A stretch of 64,000 bases of DNA from Magicicada septendecula (taxonomy: Eukaryota; Arthropoda; Insecta; Hemiptera; Cicadidae): positions 340,775,076 to 340,839,075 of the forward strand of contig CM068368.1 of assembly GCA_034769895.1 (NCBI GenBank). The letters run 5' to 3'. Positions 1 to 12,530 of this stretch are shown here, piece by piece. A program made the position numbers and the translations under genes. Below the pieces are notes generated by a model. The model saw only the letters and a program-made list of their open reading frames with translations. It did no database searches and was not told the origin of the DNA. Numbering within the stretch: position 1 is the stretch's first letter; every line of letters starts with the position of its first letter.

Positions 1-734
1 GAAGCCAACAGGAAGCCACAATAATAATAGTCAGCCAACAACACATATGTACTTCACCAGACAAAAAAACCGGAAGGCTGAGGATGGGTACAAGATAGTA
101 CCCGAAACATGTTCCTAATAAGGAAAAAAAGGTATATCTTGAAGTAAATTTATTTATAAATATTAAATGTAATATATATGTAGTAGCATAACAAAATTAT
201 CACATTAAAATTTTAACTTAATGCAACATAAATAAAGAAGAAAAGGTCCATAGTGAGTGAGAAGAATGAATTGGTTAAAGATTAAACTAAAGAAACTGTA
301 CATTAAGTCAATAAAATGTTAATAAGAATAAAAAATAACAAAGAAAACTATTGGTCAAAATAACTTACTATGTAAAAACCCAATAAACCAGCAGTATACC
401 CAGTAGATTGGGGAAGCAGTAAAAAGGAAAGAAAAGAAAAAGGAGATAAAAAGGTGAAAACAATATTAATAAGGGAAATTTATAAGGTCAAGAAGCAGAG
501 AAACCACAAGACAAGAAATTTACTAATATAATAATGAAGAAAGGACAAAATATGTCAAGATTCCTACATAGAGCCTAGAAATAAGAAGAGCTATTCCAAA
601 AATGTTAATAAAGGAATACATACCTTTGAACTAAATTTAAAACCAACATATTTAGACCCCGTAACTCAAGTTACAAGATACAATCCAATGAAAACCGAGT
701 TGTAAACTAGATATAAGTATTATATGTAACAACC

Positions 735-900
735 AAAAGACTACCAATAGTGTAGAAACAAACCAAAAACTACCATAGTGTAAAAACAAAAGACTACCAT
801 TAGTGTAAGAAATATAAGGTGAAATACCATAATAAATACAATAAAAGTTAGAGACTACAGTGAGTGTAGAGAATAACAAGTGACACACTATAATAAAAAA
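735..900 (+). repeat. short degenerate tandem repeat
   Basis: The motif GACTACCA-TAGTGTA recurs at irregular spacing of about 25-60 bp (near 738, 769, 793 and 853), separated by A-rich spacers. This looks like a decayed minisatellite. Confidence 0.5.
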
Positions 901-934
901 TAGTGTAGGAAATAAAAATTATTTAAAAGGGCTG

Positions 935-1465
935 ACAACATTATTAGTGATAAGAGTTTTTTAAATTAGATATAAGAAATAATATTACCCATAAAATGTT
1001 TTTTTTTAATTACAGTTAAGTAAATTGTGAGAAGGACAATAAATACCAGAGGACAGTTCACAACTGAGGGTATAACCAATAATAAAATGTTTGTTATTTA
1101 TTGTTAATCAGATAATATGTTAGATATAAGGTGATAATAGATATAAGATGTTGTTATCACAGTTAAGTTGTTACCAGAAAAAACAAATACAAAAGACAGT
1201 TAATGACTGAAAGTATTATTAGTAATAAGATGTTTTAGTATAATTAAATTTGTTACAAAAAGAACATAAAAACAAAGGATAGTTAATGACTGAAGGTATT
1301 GTTAGTAATGAGATGTTTCTATTATAGTTAAATGATATATAAAAAATAATAGGCATAAGATATTTTGTTATCATTGAATGATACAGTCAAAAATAATAGA
1401 TATAAGATGTTTTTGTTAAAATTAGGTGATATATGAAAAATAGTAGATAATAAGATGTTTTGTTG
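935..1465 (+). repeat. degenerate AT-rich tandem repeat
   Basis: The phrases ATATAAGATGTTTT, CAGTTAA-GACTGA and TTAGTAATAAGATG recur several times at roughly 60-100 bp spacing. It is a decayed AT-rich minisatellite with no coding content. Confidence 0.5.
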
Positions 1466-3409
1466 TATTTAAAATCATGTTAACTAATTTTCAAGTTTGT
1501 AAGGCAGAGAGGCAAGTAGGAAATAGGAATGTTATAATTTTATTTAAAACTGTAAACCATATGAAAGGTACAAAGCAGACTAGCTAATACACCACTCTAG
1601 AAAAACAGACCAGTAATGTAAACCAAAACTATCTATCAGAGAATCAAACTACATAATATAGGGAATAGAATTCAGTCCATACAACACAAAAATATGAAAA
1701 TGTAATTAGTACAGATACAAATAATAACGAATGGAATGACAATGGAAAGAAAATTAACTTTTTTTGGAAATAAATAATACTAGGCCTATAATGGTAATCA
1801 AATCAGACTAAAAAGTAAATTAATCAATATTGAAGTGTTATAACAACAAAATTATGAACAACAAAAATAATCACGGAGTGATTAATATTATTCCATGGAA
1901 ATATTATCAGAAAAACACTTGTAAACCATTTAAACACTAAATTTGTACAAAATATGAGGCCTACAATAATTATCAAAAATTGTAAATTTTAGGCTTAAAT
2001 GAACTTAAAACAAACCCAGCTATATATCCAATTATGTAAAATTAATTTAAGAATATTGCTGAATAGTTAGATTTTTGTAAAATTAAGAAATAATTGAATT
2101 ACAACAATAAATAGGAAAACCTGTTATGTATATTTAGAGGATGAACCAAATCTGAGACATGTACTTTTATAAATAAACAATGGAAAGAGGAAAAAGACAT
2201 TTCATAAATTACCCCAAAACGACGACTTTCAGAGTTTAGTCTATTGTTAATCGTTAATATGACCAGTTGAGAAATTACTAACAGAAGACCGAAAAAGTAT
2301 AATTTTGTGCAAAACTGTGAGTGTAGCCTCGAAAAGTATAACAGAGGTTAACTAAATAAAAATAACACTAACAGATAATAATTAACACCTAACTAATTCA
2401 GAACAACAGCAATAACACTATCTAACACGAGCACAAGAAATCAACGGCCATTTTGAGAATATTTTAAACCGTATTAGCAGAACACGAATACAACACATTT
2501 GAACACCGGACACTTCACCAGTAAACCATCACGAAACGACATCGCAGGAGAAGGGAGAACACTCTACACTATATTCCAGGACAACTACAACTTCGCAGAG
2601 AAGGGAATACTAATTTATTTCTGTGGGAGAAGCTCAACCAGCATCAGCAGTGCATAGCAGAGAAAATCGAGGTTACGGCGGCCATACTTAATTTCCGAAT
2701 GAGTCCAGGACACAGCCTGCTTGAAGCCAGTGACGTCATTTCGACGAATGGTTCGATGTTCCTTTTAATAATTGACAATTTACATAATAATATTGTTTTT
2801 TCAGCCATAATAATTTATTTTAAAAATAGCTGTAAGAATTGTATCTTGTTCCTTGCCCTCTCTGACCATTTCGACCGCTAAAAGAATCCTAATTAATTAA
2901 TCTTGTAAAAATATATTTTGTCAATCTTGTTCGCTACCGACTTGAGCAGATATCAACCAATGCCTGGGTCATGCGCAGCCTGAATGGCGCATAATTTTAA
3001 ATGTCAATAAATGAACATCATTATTCAGTTATAAGAGTTTGTATTTATTTGTATAGTGAATGTTAGCTATTCTTTCTTCTAAAAAAAAAATAATTTACAG
3101 TGATAAAATAAATATTTGAGAGGAAGAAGAAGAGCAAAGTCAGCAGAGAGAATCAACAGATCTAACTACACAATTAAATTATTAATAGAAACAAATAGTT
3201 TCGAACTACAAATTCATACCTATTTAATTGGAAGTAAGTAAAGCATACACACAATTAATTAATTATTTATTAATTAAATGAATTAATTAATTAAACAAAA
3301 AAATATATATAAGTAAAATTTTATAACTTACAAAAATTTTTATTATCAACAAATCACACTTTATTTTCATACATTATTTATATTTAATTTATTCTTTGTA
3401 ATTGGGAAT

Positions 3410-3890
3410 AATTACCAATTGGTGAATCTAAAGTGGAGCTGTATCATCGGCGAGTTCAACACCGAGATTCAGACAACATTTATTAGCATCACAATTTCTA
3501 CCTTTATATCTTTATTGTATTATTAATTATATTTGTAATAAATTATATTACAAATTGGCGCTCACAACAGTGGGGCATCATCATCACCTTCTATTTGCAC
3601 GTTTTATTACCAATTGGCGAGATCACTAGTGGGATTTCAGTTATTATAAAATCAACTTAATAATTATAAAATCTATCTACTAATTATATTATTATTTATA
3701 TATTTGTAAAAAATTATATTACAAATTGGCACCCAACATGGGGCATCATCATCACCTTCTATTTGCACGTTTTATTACCAATTGGCAAGTTCACTAGTGG
3801 GATTTCAGTTATTATAAAATCAACTTAATAATTATAAAATCTATCTTTCAATTATATATTTTATATTTGTAATTATATTACAATATATAT
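3410..3890 (+). repeat. 168-bp tandem repeat with PBS-like motifs
   Basis: Two copies of a 168-bp unit are visible: the phrase GGGGCATCATCATCACC occurs at 3,572 and again at 3,740. Each copy contains ATTACAAATTGGC followed by a CAACA-TGGGGC phrase, which resembles the primer-binding site that follows a 5' LTR (TGGCGCCCAAC-TGGGG type). A more diverged PBS-like phrase (ATTGGTGAATC-AAAGTGGAGC) lies near 3,416. The likely origin is the LTR/leader junction of an LTR retrotransposon that was tandemly duplicated. No linked gag or pol is visible. Confidence 0.45.
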
Positions 3891-3918
3891 ATATATACAA
3901 TATATATATATATATATA
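3879..3918. repeat. (TA)n microsatellite
   Basis: Near-pure TA dinucleotides follow the 168-bp repeat. Confidence 0.85.
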
Positions 3919-4258
3919 ACTCAAACTCTGAGGATTTATTTGTATTGAATACAAATTCACACCATTACACCAATTGCCACCAAATTTTTCACAGTTAACC
4001 TTTAACACAAAGCAAAAAACACTGTTTAACTTGGAATTTGATATTCTGCCCAATTCACATGATTTAGGCCCTTTTGTTGACATGTATAAAGATGTCAACA
4101 ACACCATGGAGACTAGGATTAATTACCATAGTAACAATTAAATAAACAAATGCTATTTAGCGGCATCGGAACTGTACCTTTATCCGTTCTTGCAGTACAT
4201 TTTTCATGTTTTTAATATGCGATTGTATAGATATATTACGGTGTGAAAAAGTAGTAGT

Positions 4259-4276
4259 ATGCTACTGCTGCTGCTG

Positions 4277-4335
<59 letters not shown>
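4259..4335. repeat. (CTA)n/(CTG)n microsatellite
   Basis: A short CTG run passes into an uninterrupted CTA run of about 60 bp. Confidence 0.9.
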
Positions 4336-4336
<1 letters not shown>

Positions 4337-5305
4337 TATTGTATTATTGGAATTGTAGGCATCATTTTTTACTTATTTATTTATAGCCTGTATTGATTTT
4401 AGAAGGAAATCGATATTTTAACTGACCTTGACACTGTTGACCCATTCAAAACTTGCATGCCATTCAGTGTCTTTCGTTGATTTTTTAAATCAACATTAGC
4501 ATACACAGTATATCGTTAACTCCTATAAGTTACCAGACCTCACTGCATAGTGCGTTGTTGTTGACTAATCTGAATGACACCGAGTCGTTGTCTGACTTTA
4601 ATTAACTATCACCATTAATTGTTTCTCAGTTCAGCAAACTTTGCGTGACCGTTTGTAAAAAAAAAATCTCGGAAGTTCTGCTACTGTGTTCGCTCTTTCT
4701 TTCTAAGGAAGCCATCAATTAAAATTTGTGGTCAATTAATTTTTTCAGTCAAAGCAAGTCAATTGATTTGTCTATCAAAAAATTCTTAATAAATCGTTAT
4801 TTTTAATTAACAAAAACTGAAGTGTCAAGTTTTTCTTCCGACACCACACCATTGTAAGTTGTACAAAAACAAAATATTCTTCATATTTTTCACAACTGGA
4901 ATTTGATATCTGCTCTCTTTTGCTTTATTTAGTCAGTGATCCAGCTGTGGTCTAACCCAAGACAAATGGAATGTGGAAAAACAGAGTCTGCTCTACAGCA
5001 CTTACCAAATGTACAAAGCAATAAAGAGTAGGTACTGTATTAAGTAGATTTAGAGCTGAAGCGATTTGGATTTTTCTGTTTGGAAGGTTACCCGAAGAGT
5101 CTTTTAATGTTTCTTAGTGACCCAGGCTTCGCAGAGACACTTAACTAATACGTCCCACTGGCATTCACTTCACAAATGCCTTTCGTCTTGCCTTACGGCA
5201 TCTTTACATTCACAACATTGTGGATTCTGAGTTCACCTCGTATGTACCCTTTCCAAGAAAGAACACTTCAACTTTCTGTAATTAGTGTCAGAGATGGTGG
5301 TTTGG
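4336..5305. other. non-coding, nothing recognised
   Basis: AT-rich sequence with no ORF or repeat I can support. The phrase GGAATTTGATAT recurs near 4,030 and 4,898, which may reflect an old dispersed repeat. Confidence 0.5.
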
Positions 5306-6060
<755 letters not shown>

Positions 6061-6350
6061 AGTGAAAACAAGATGCGCGCGCACGTGCCAGAGTGTGTGC
6101 TGGAGTCAATGCAAGCCGCGCGCGCTCGCATTGAACCACAACACGCAGACTGCAAAGCGGGACACGTCAGCTCAAGCGGTGCGGTGTGAGTCTGTACACG
6201 TGGGCGACACATGCTTGCGCGTACCAGAGTACGTGTTGGAGTAAATGCAAGCCGCATACGCTCGCACTGACCCCCAACATGCAACACGCAGACTGCAATG
6301 CAGGCCGTGTGTCTGCCAAACGGGTGTGTGTGAGTGTGATGCCCGTGCCC
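6061..6350 (+). repeat. 136-bp tandem duplication, GC-richer
   Basis: Two diverged copies of a CpG-containing segment lie 136 bp apart. Shared phrases include CCAGAGT-GTGTGGAGT (6,088 and 6,224), ATGCAAGCCGC and ACACGCAGACTGCAA. The block is noticeably GC-richer than its surroundings and rich in alternating GCGC and TGTG. Several overlapping ORFs across it look like by-products of low stop density. Confidence 0.6.
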
Positions 6351-6972
6351 TAATTGTAGCAATCAAAACAACAAAAAACCGGATACCTAGAGTATTTCAC
6401 AATGGGTAAACATTCCAGGAGATGGATTTATTTGCAGAGACACCCAACGGAATACATCTGTGATCGTTGACAATTTGAATTAAAATAAATACATTCATTT
6501 GTTTTCTTCAATTGCTTAGAAACAGACAATTTATTGTTAACAATTACAACAATTAAAATTTAATAGTAAATTTTTGGAAGTATGTAAAAATCAAAAATTC
6601 GTGTTAAATACATTTTGAGAAAACAAGAGGTAAAATTTATTTTATCTAATATTGACTAGATTTCAGAATTCACATTAACTAAAAGAATTTAGATTCTAAA
6701 ATTCAACTTTCTGTTAGATAATCTAAAATATTAGAACGTCTTTGCCTACACAACGTCAAAACCCCTCAGTTGTATCTCCAGCTCCCAATTATTTTTTCAC
6801 ATCAACTTGTAGATTATAAAAGTAATCAATAGAGTAGCCTAATTATTGCCTTTTCTATTTTGTCATTTAATACTACATCACCCTGCAGGCACAGTCCAAT
6901 ATCAGTAGTCAGTACTGTGAACGGAAAAATGCAATAGACAAACAATATTTAATTACTGCTGCAATTAACAAA
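6351..6972. other. non-coding, nothing recognised
   Basis: AT-rich DNA to the left of the satellite array. It ends in TTAACAAA directly before the first 5' module. Confidence 0.5.
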
Positions 6973-8945
6973 TATAGGTATGGAGAACCATACATGACTT
7001 CCATATTCTAAGATTTATATTTAAAATCATTTTCGAAATGAAATATTACCATAGAAACTACTTCTTTCTACTTACTGCTTCAGCCTTAACCACAGTACTG
7101 TGGTCACTAACGTATACCACCTCACGTTATCGCACTCGATTTTCACTGATGATGGAAGTCGATGGCACTGCCGAAAAGTCTGGTTTTGCAGAAAACATTG
7201 GACTACGGCTAAACAGCCCGGGAAGGAATTTTAACAAAGAACTACTTCTTTGTTGCCGATAACGTAGTACACATACAAAATTCTCCCCTCCTCCTTCAAT
7301 TATAATTTTCATTTATAGAAAATTACCCCCACCCCGTTCACTTAACCTCTTCATTTATAGATATTTCATCTACATTTCTACAGTGGATTATTATGAGCTT
7401 CTTATCAAGATACTTTATTTATCAAAATTAAGTACTTTACTCTTGTTAAAACATAAAACGTTGCTGGTAAACTAGCCGTTTCTCTAAACCGATCTTCACC
7501 AAAATCAATAGACCTTCAGTCCTCTACAATGCAGGGATGCATGCAAAAAAATATTTGATTCTGTTTCAATTTGCGGCAGTTATCGTTCGTCATGAAAACA
7601 TTTCTCTTGTTACAACATAACATGTTTCAGGTAAACTACCCCTTTCCCTTTACCGAACTTCACCAAAATCAACAGGCCTTGAACTCTCTACAATTTAGGA
7701 AGGTATGCAAAATATTTGATTTTCTTTGAATTTACGGCAGATATCGTTCGTCATAGAAAAAATTACCCTTGTTAAAACATAAAACGTTGCAGGTAAACTA
7801 CTCCTTTCTCTAAACCGATCTTCACCAAAATCAACAGACCTTCAGTCCTCTACAAGTCACGGCTGTATGTAAAACATTATTTGATTCTGTTTGAATTTGC
7901 GGCTGTTATCGTTTGCCATAGAAAAAATATTACCCTTGATAAAAACACGTTGCTGGTAAACTACCCCTTTCCCTTAACCGATCTTCACCAAAAACAACAG
8001 GTCTTGAGTACTCTACAATTCAGGACGGTATGCAAAAAATTATTTGATTCTGTGTGAATTTGCGGCTCTTATCGTTTGCCATAAATACCCTTGTTAAAAT
8101 ATAAAACGTTGCAGGTAAACTACCCCTTTCCTTTAACCGATCTTCAACAAAACCAACAGACCTTGAGCTCTGTATAACTCAGAAAGGTATGCAAAAGAGT
8201 AGTTGATTCTGTTTGAATTTACGGCAGTTATCGTTCGTCATAGAAAACATTACCATTGGTAAAACATAAAAGGTTGCAGGTAAACTACCCCATTCCCTTA
8301 ACCGATCTTCAACAAAATCAACACACCTTGAGTTCGGTATAATTAAAAAAGGTGTGAAAAAGACTAGTTGATTCTGTTTGAATTTGTGGCTATTATCGTT
8401 TGCCATAGGAAAAAATTACCCTTGATAAAAACAAATGTTGCCGGTAAACTACCCCTTTCCCTTAACCAATCTTCACCAAAAACAATAGGTCTTGTGTACT
8501 CCACAAATCAATGTTGTATGGAAAAAATTGTTTGATTCTGTTTGAATTTGCGGCTCTTATCGTTTGCCATAGAAAATACCCTTGTTAAAATATAAAATGT
8601 TGCTGGTAAACTACCCTTTTACCTTGACCGATCTTCACCAAAACCAACAGACCTTCTGTTCTTCACAGTTCAGGAATGTATGCAAAATACTATTTGATTC
8701 TCTTTGAATTTACAGCAGTTATCGTTCGTCGTATAAAAAATTACCCTTGTTAAAACATAAAATGTTGCTGGTAAACTACCCTTTTCCCTTAACCGATCTT
8801 CACCAACACCAACAGGTCTTGAGAACTCTTCAATTCAGGGCTGTATGCAAAACATTATTTGATTCTGTTTGAATTTGCGGCTGTTATCTTTTGCCATAGA
8901 AAAATAAAATTACCCTTGTTTAAAAAAAAAACGTTCCGGTAAACT
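6973..8945 (+). mobile_element. Helentron-like (HINE-type) repeat unit, 5' module and monomers
   Basis: The 5' module (6,973-7,262) begins TATAGGTATGGAGAACCATA, whose TATGG-AGAA-CCATA can fold into a small hairpin, and contains ACTTCCAT-TTCTAAG. A linker (7,263-7,445) follows, then about nine plus-strand monomers of about 160 bp. Each monomer carries GGTAAACTACCCC, CCGATCTTCACCAAAA, TTTGATTCTGTTTGAATTTGCGGC and GTTATCGTT. The array is cut by a Penelope-like fragment. Assignment to Helentron/HINE rests on structure alone (subterminal inverted repeats, central tandem repeats, microsatellite, 3' hairpin). The short ORF over the 5' module recurs in every copy but its reading frame is interrupted in several of them. 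Confidence 0.55.
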
Positions 8946-9356
8946 ACATACAGCAAAACAGGGGTTTATAAATTAAATTGCAATGATTGTCAACAATTCT
9001 ACATCGGCCAGATGGGAAGATCTTTTTCTTCCAGGTTTTCTGAACATTTAAAAGCCCTCACCACAAACTACATACATTCCACATTTGCCACACATTTACA
9101 TAACGAAAACCACAGCTACACAAACATAGAACACAACATGGAAATATTACACTACTTACCAAAAAGTAGAAAACTAAACACAGCTGAACAATTTGAAATA
9201 TACAGATATCACACACTACAACCAAACAACATATTAAATGAACAGATACATTACAAATCACATACACTATTTGACACACTGATCCACACACATAATTCGA
9301 ACTTCAGCGCCAATCCCTTCCCACCATCAACCCCCACCACACACTCCATTCCGTAA
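8946..9356 (+). pseudogene. Penelope-like GIY-YIG endonuclease fragment
   Basis: The frame is open from about 8,946, although the first Met is at 9,012. It shows the Penelope-type GIY-YIG start GVYKLNC-DCQQFYIGQ (GVY and YIG blocks with the Cys pair between them), then GRSFSSRFSEH with the conserved Arg, and NEQIHYKSHTLFD near the end. It stops at 9,354-9,356. In the family this domain nicks target DNA for retrotransposition. Only the C-terminal domain remains, without its RT, so it is a truncated relic. Confidence 0.75.
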
Positions 9357-9526
9357 CGGTTATTCTGTAATCGACAGTTAGTATTCAACCCACTGAAGAA
9401 GAGAAACAACATCTTGAAAAGTTTGGGAAGTGACAACAGTAAGTTCATAAGTGAAAGTATTATATATATTATTAAATTAATAAGTGAACGAAGAGGATGC
9501 AACAACAAGATAACTTATTTTGATTA
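8946..9526 (+). mobile_element. Penelope-like element 3' fragment, copy 1
   Basis: This is a 3' fragment of a Penelope-like retroelement inside the satellite array. It comprises the GIY-YIG endonuclease C-terminus (see the pseudogene entry), a short non-coding stretch with a CTGAAGA...CTTGAAA motif at about 9,394-9,420, and an AT-rich tail ending near 9,526. The 5' part (reverse transcriptase) is absent. A second copy lies 993 bp downstream with inverted satellite DNA between them. Confidence 0.75.
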
Positions 9527-9889
9527 ATAAAGTATCCTGATAAGAAGCTCATAATAATCCACTCTAGAAACGTAGATGAAATATCTATAAATGAAGAGGT
9601 TAGGTGAATGGTGAACAGCCGCAAATTCAAACAGAATCAAATGATTATTAGCACACAGTCCTAAATTGTAGAGTTCTCAAGACCTATTGATTTTGGTGAA
9701 GATCGGTTAAGGGAAAGGGGTAGTTTACCTGCTACGTTTTATGTTTTAAAAGGGTATTTTCTATGGCAAACGATAAGAGCCGCAAATTCAAACAGAATCA
9801 AATAATGTTTTGCATAGAGCCCTGATGTGTAGAGTACTCAAGACCTATTGTTTTAGGTGAAGATCGGTTAAGGGAAAGGGGTAGTTTAC
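9527..9889 (-). repeat. inverted satellite segment between Penelope copies
   Basis: The sequence reads as the reverse complement of the array linker (9,527-9,602) followed by about two 160-bp monomers, while the flanking array is plus-strand. It breaks off mid-monomer at GTAGTTTACC (about 9,889), where the second Penelope fragment starts. Confidence 0.8.
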
Positions 9890-10349
9890 CAACAACACCA
9901 TTAGAAAACACATAAACAATACTAACAAAGACACTGACACATACAGCAAAACAGGGGTTTATAAATTAAATTGCAATGATTGTCAACAATTCTACATCGA
10001 CCAGACGGGAAGATCTTTTTCTTCCAGGTTTTCTGAAAATTTAAAAGCCCTCACCACAAACTACATACATTCCACATTTGCCACACATTTACATAACGAA
10101 AACCACAGCTACACAAACATAGAACACAACATGGAAATATTACACTACTTACCAAAAAGTAGAAAACTAAACACAGCTGAACAATTTGAAATATACGGAT
10201 ATCACACACTACAACCAAACAACATATTAAATGAACAGATACATTACAAATCACATACACTATTTGACACACTGATCCACACACATAATTCGAACCTCAG
10301 CGCCAATCCCTTCCCACCATCAACCCCCACCACACACTCCATTCCGTAA
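9890..10349 (+). pseudogene. Penelope-like GIY-YIG endonuclease fragment, copy 2
   Basis: Same domain as copy 1, open from about 9,896. Differences include FYIDQTGRSF, where the YIG glycine of the GIY-YIG signature is Asp, and SENLKAL for SEHLKAL. Loss of the YIG glycine suggests an inactive domain. No RT domain is present upstream. Confidence 0.75.
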
Positions 10350-10463
10350 CGGTTATTCTGTAATCGACAGTTAGTACTCAACCCACTGAAGAAGAGAAAC
10401 AACATCTTGAAACGTTTGGGAAGTGACAACAGTAAGTTCATAAGTGAAAGTATTATATATATT
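9890..10463 (+). mobile_element. Penelope-like element 3' fragment, copy 2
   Basis: Near-identical to copy 1 but starting about 50 bp further upstream in the coding region and with a shorter tail. It is truncated at TATATATATTAT (about 10,463), after which plus-strand satellite linker resumes. It carries the CTGAAGA...CTTGAAACGT motif at about 10,385-10,415. Confidence 0.75.
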
Positions 10464-12205
10464 ATCAAAATTAAGTACTTTACTTTTTAAAACATAAAAA
10501 GTTGCAGGTAAACTACCCCTTTCTATTAACCGATCTTCACCACCATCAAAAGGCCTTGAGTCCTCTACAATTTAGGGATGCATGCACAAAAATATTTGAT
10601 TCTTTTTTAATGTACGGCAATTATCGTTCGTCATAGAAACAATCACTCTTGTTAAAACATGAATAGTGGCAGGTAAACTACCCTTTTCCCTTGACCGATC
10701 TTCACCAAAATCAACAGACCTTCAGTTCTTTACAGTTCAGGAATGTATGCAAAATACTATTTGATTCTCTTTGAATTTACAGCAGTTATCGTTCGTCATA
10801 TAAAAAATTACCCTTGTTAAAACATAAAATGTTGCTGATAAACTACCCTTTTCCCTTAACCAAGCTTCACCAACACCAACAGGTCTTGAGAACTCTTCAA
10901 TTCAGGGCTGTATGCAAAACATTATTTGATTCTGTTTGAATTTGCGGCTGTTATCGTTTGCCAAAAAAAATTAGACTTGATAAAAAAAAGTTGCTGGTAA
11001 ACTACCCCTTTCTCTTAACCGATCTTCACGAAAACAAGAGGTCTTGAGTCCTCTACAATTCAGGGCTGTATGCAAAACATTATTTGATTCTCTTTGAATT
11101 TACGGTAGTTATCGTTCGTCATAGAAAAAATTACCCTTGTTAGAACATAGAACGTTGCTGGTAGACTACCCCTTTCCATTAAGCGATCTTCAACAAACTC
11201 AACAGACCTTGAATTCTGTATAATTCAGAAAGGTATGAAAAAAGTAGTTGATTCTGTGTGAATTTACGGCAGTTAACATTCGTCATTCGTTCACCTAACC
11301 TCTTCATTTATAGATATTTCATCTACAATTCTACAGTGGATTATTATGAGCTACTTATCAGGATACTTTATTTATCAAAATTAAGTACTTTACTCTTGTT
11401 AAAACATAAAATGTTCCAGGTAAACTACCCCTTTCTCTAAACCAATCTTCACCAAAATCAATAGACCTTCAGCCCTCTACAATGCAGGGAAGCATGCAAA
11501 AATGTATTTGATTCTATTTGAATGTGCGGCAGTTATCATTAATCATGGAAACATTTCTCTTGTTACAACATAAAATGTTGCAGGTAAACTACCCCTTCCC
11601 CTTAACCGATCTTCACCAAAATCAAAAGGTCTTGAGTTCTCTACAATTCAGGAAGGTATACAAAAAATTATTTGATTCTGTTTGAATTTGCGGCTGTTAT
11701 CGTTTGCCACAGAAAATTACCCTTGATAAAAAAACGTTGCAGGTAAACTACCCCTTCCCCTTAACCGATCTTAACCAAAAACAATAGGTCTTGCATACTC
11801 TACAAATCAGGGCTGTATGCAAACAATTATTTGATTCTGTTTGAATTTGTGACTGTTATCGTTTGCCATAGAAAATACCCTTTTTAAAACATAAAACGTT
11901 GCAGGTAAACTACCCCTTTCCCTTAACCGATCTTCACCAAAAACAATAGGTCTTGAGAACTCCATAATTCAGGCCTGTACGCGAAACATTATTTGATTCT
12001 GGTTGAATTTGCAACTGTTATCATTTGCCAAAAAAAAAAAAATACCCTTGATAAAAAAACCGTTGCAGGTAAACTACCCTTTTCCCTCAACCGATCTTCA
12101 CCAAAAACAATAGGTCGTGAGTACTCTACAAATACGGGCTGTATGCAAAAAATTATTTGATTCTGTTTGAATTTGCGGCTGTTATCATTTGCCATAGAAA
12201 AAAAA
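10464..12205 (+). repeat. 160-bp satellite monomers, plus strand
   Basis: About eleven diverged monomers with the GGTAAACTACCCC and CCGATCTTCACC landmarks at about 160-bp spacing. A copy of the linker module interrupts the monomers at about 11,283-11,385. The stretch resembles the array 3,293 bp downstream (11,258 corresponds to 14,551), so it is an older higher-order duplicate. Confidence 0.85.
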
Positions 12206-12530
12206 CTACAGACACACACACACAGACAGTTTTCGAAAAACGACTTTTTTTCATGTTTTGAGTGTAGTACAATCAGAATCTGGAATAATCTCGAACACGA
12301 TTTTTTTTGCCATCACCATGCTTCCATTTCCTTAAGGAACATGGAAGTAAAATGGAAACGTAAACATTACATAATTGAGATATGCCTGCCTGCCACGAAC
12401 GATATATTTTCTCTCATACATGATTTACATAAAAATGAAAAAATTATAATTTTATTGCCTGGCAACTAAATTATTTTATTTTTTAACAATTACCATTGTT
12501 TGAAAAAGTTTAAATGAATTTTCAAGTACT
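12206..12530 (+). repeat. 3' hairpin module plus accessory module
   Basis: A short ACAC/ACAGAC microsatellite leads into TTTTCGAAAAACGACTTTTT and a conserved stretch ending in the hairpin at about 12,319-12,348, built on TTCCTTAAGGAA. Next comes an accessory module (about 12,352-12,530) containing GGAAACGTAAACATTACATA. It recurs at about 27,095-27,290 (+), 28,930-29,120 (-) and 56,815-57,010 (-). Confidence 0.75.

Larger units (their letters stand above)
1..3409. other. AT-rich non-coding DNA, no gene seen
   Basis: The plus strand is A-rich and every reading frame is short. I see no protein motif. Two blocks of degenerate tandem repeats are listed separately. Around 2,950-3,050 there is a slightly GC-richer stretch followed by an AATAAA-type polyadenylation signal, which would fit the R region of an LTR. 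I could not find a partner LTR, so this stays unassigned. Confidence 0.6.

Noticed and set aside
1..130. Possible end of a gypsy integrase frame
   Set aside because: A short plus-strand frame vaguely resembles the integrase C-terminus, but without any diagnostic motif.
7038..7262. Recurrent ORF over the 5' module (similar ones at 17,488, 21,551, 26,165, 29,631 (-) and 54,039)
   Set aside because: The frame is interrupted in several copies, start positions differ, and no domain is recognisable. It follows the conserved repeat DNA rather than protein selection.
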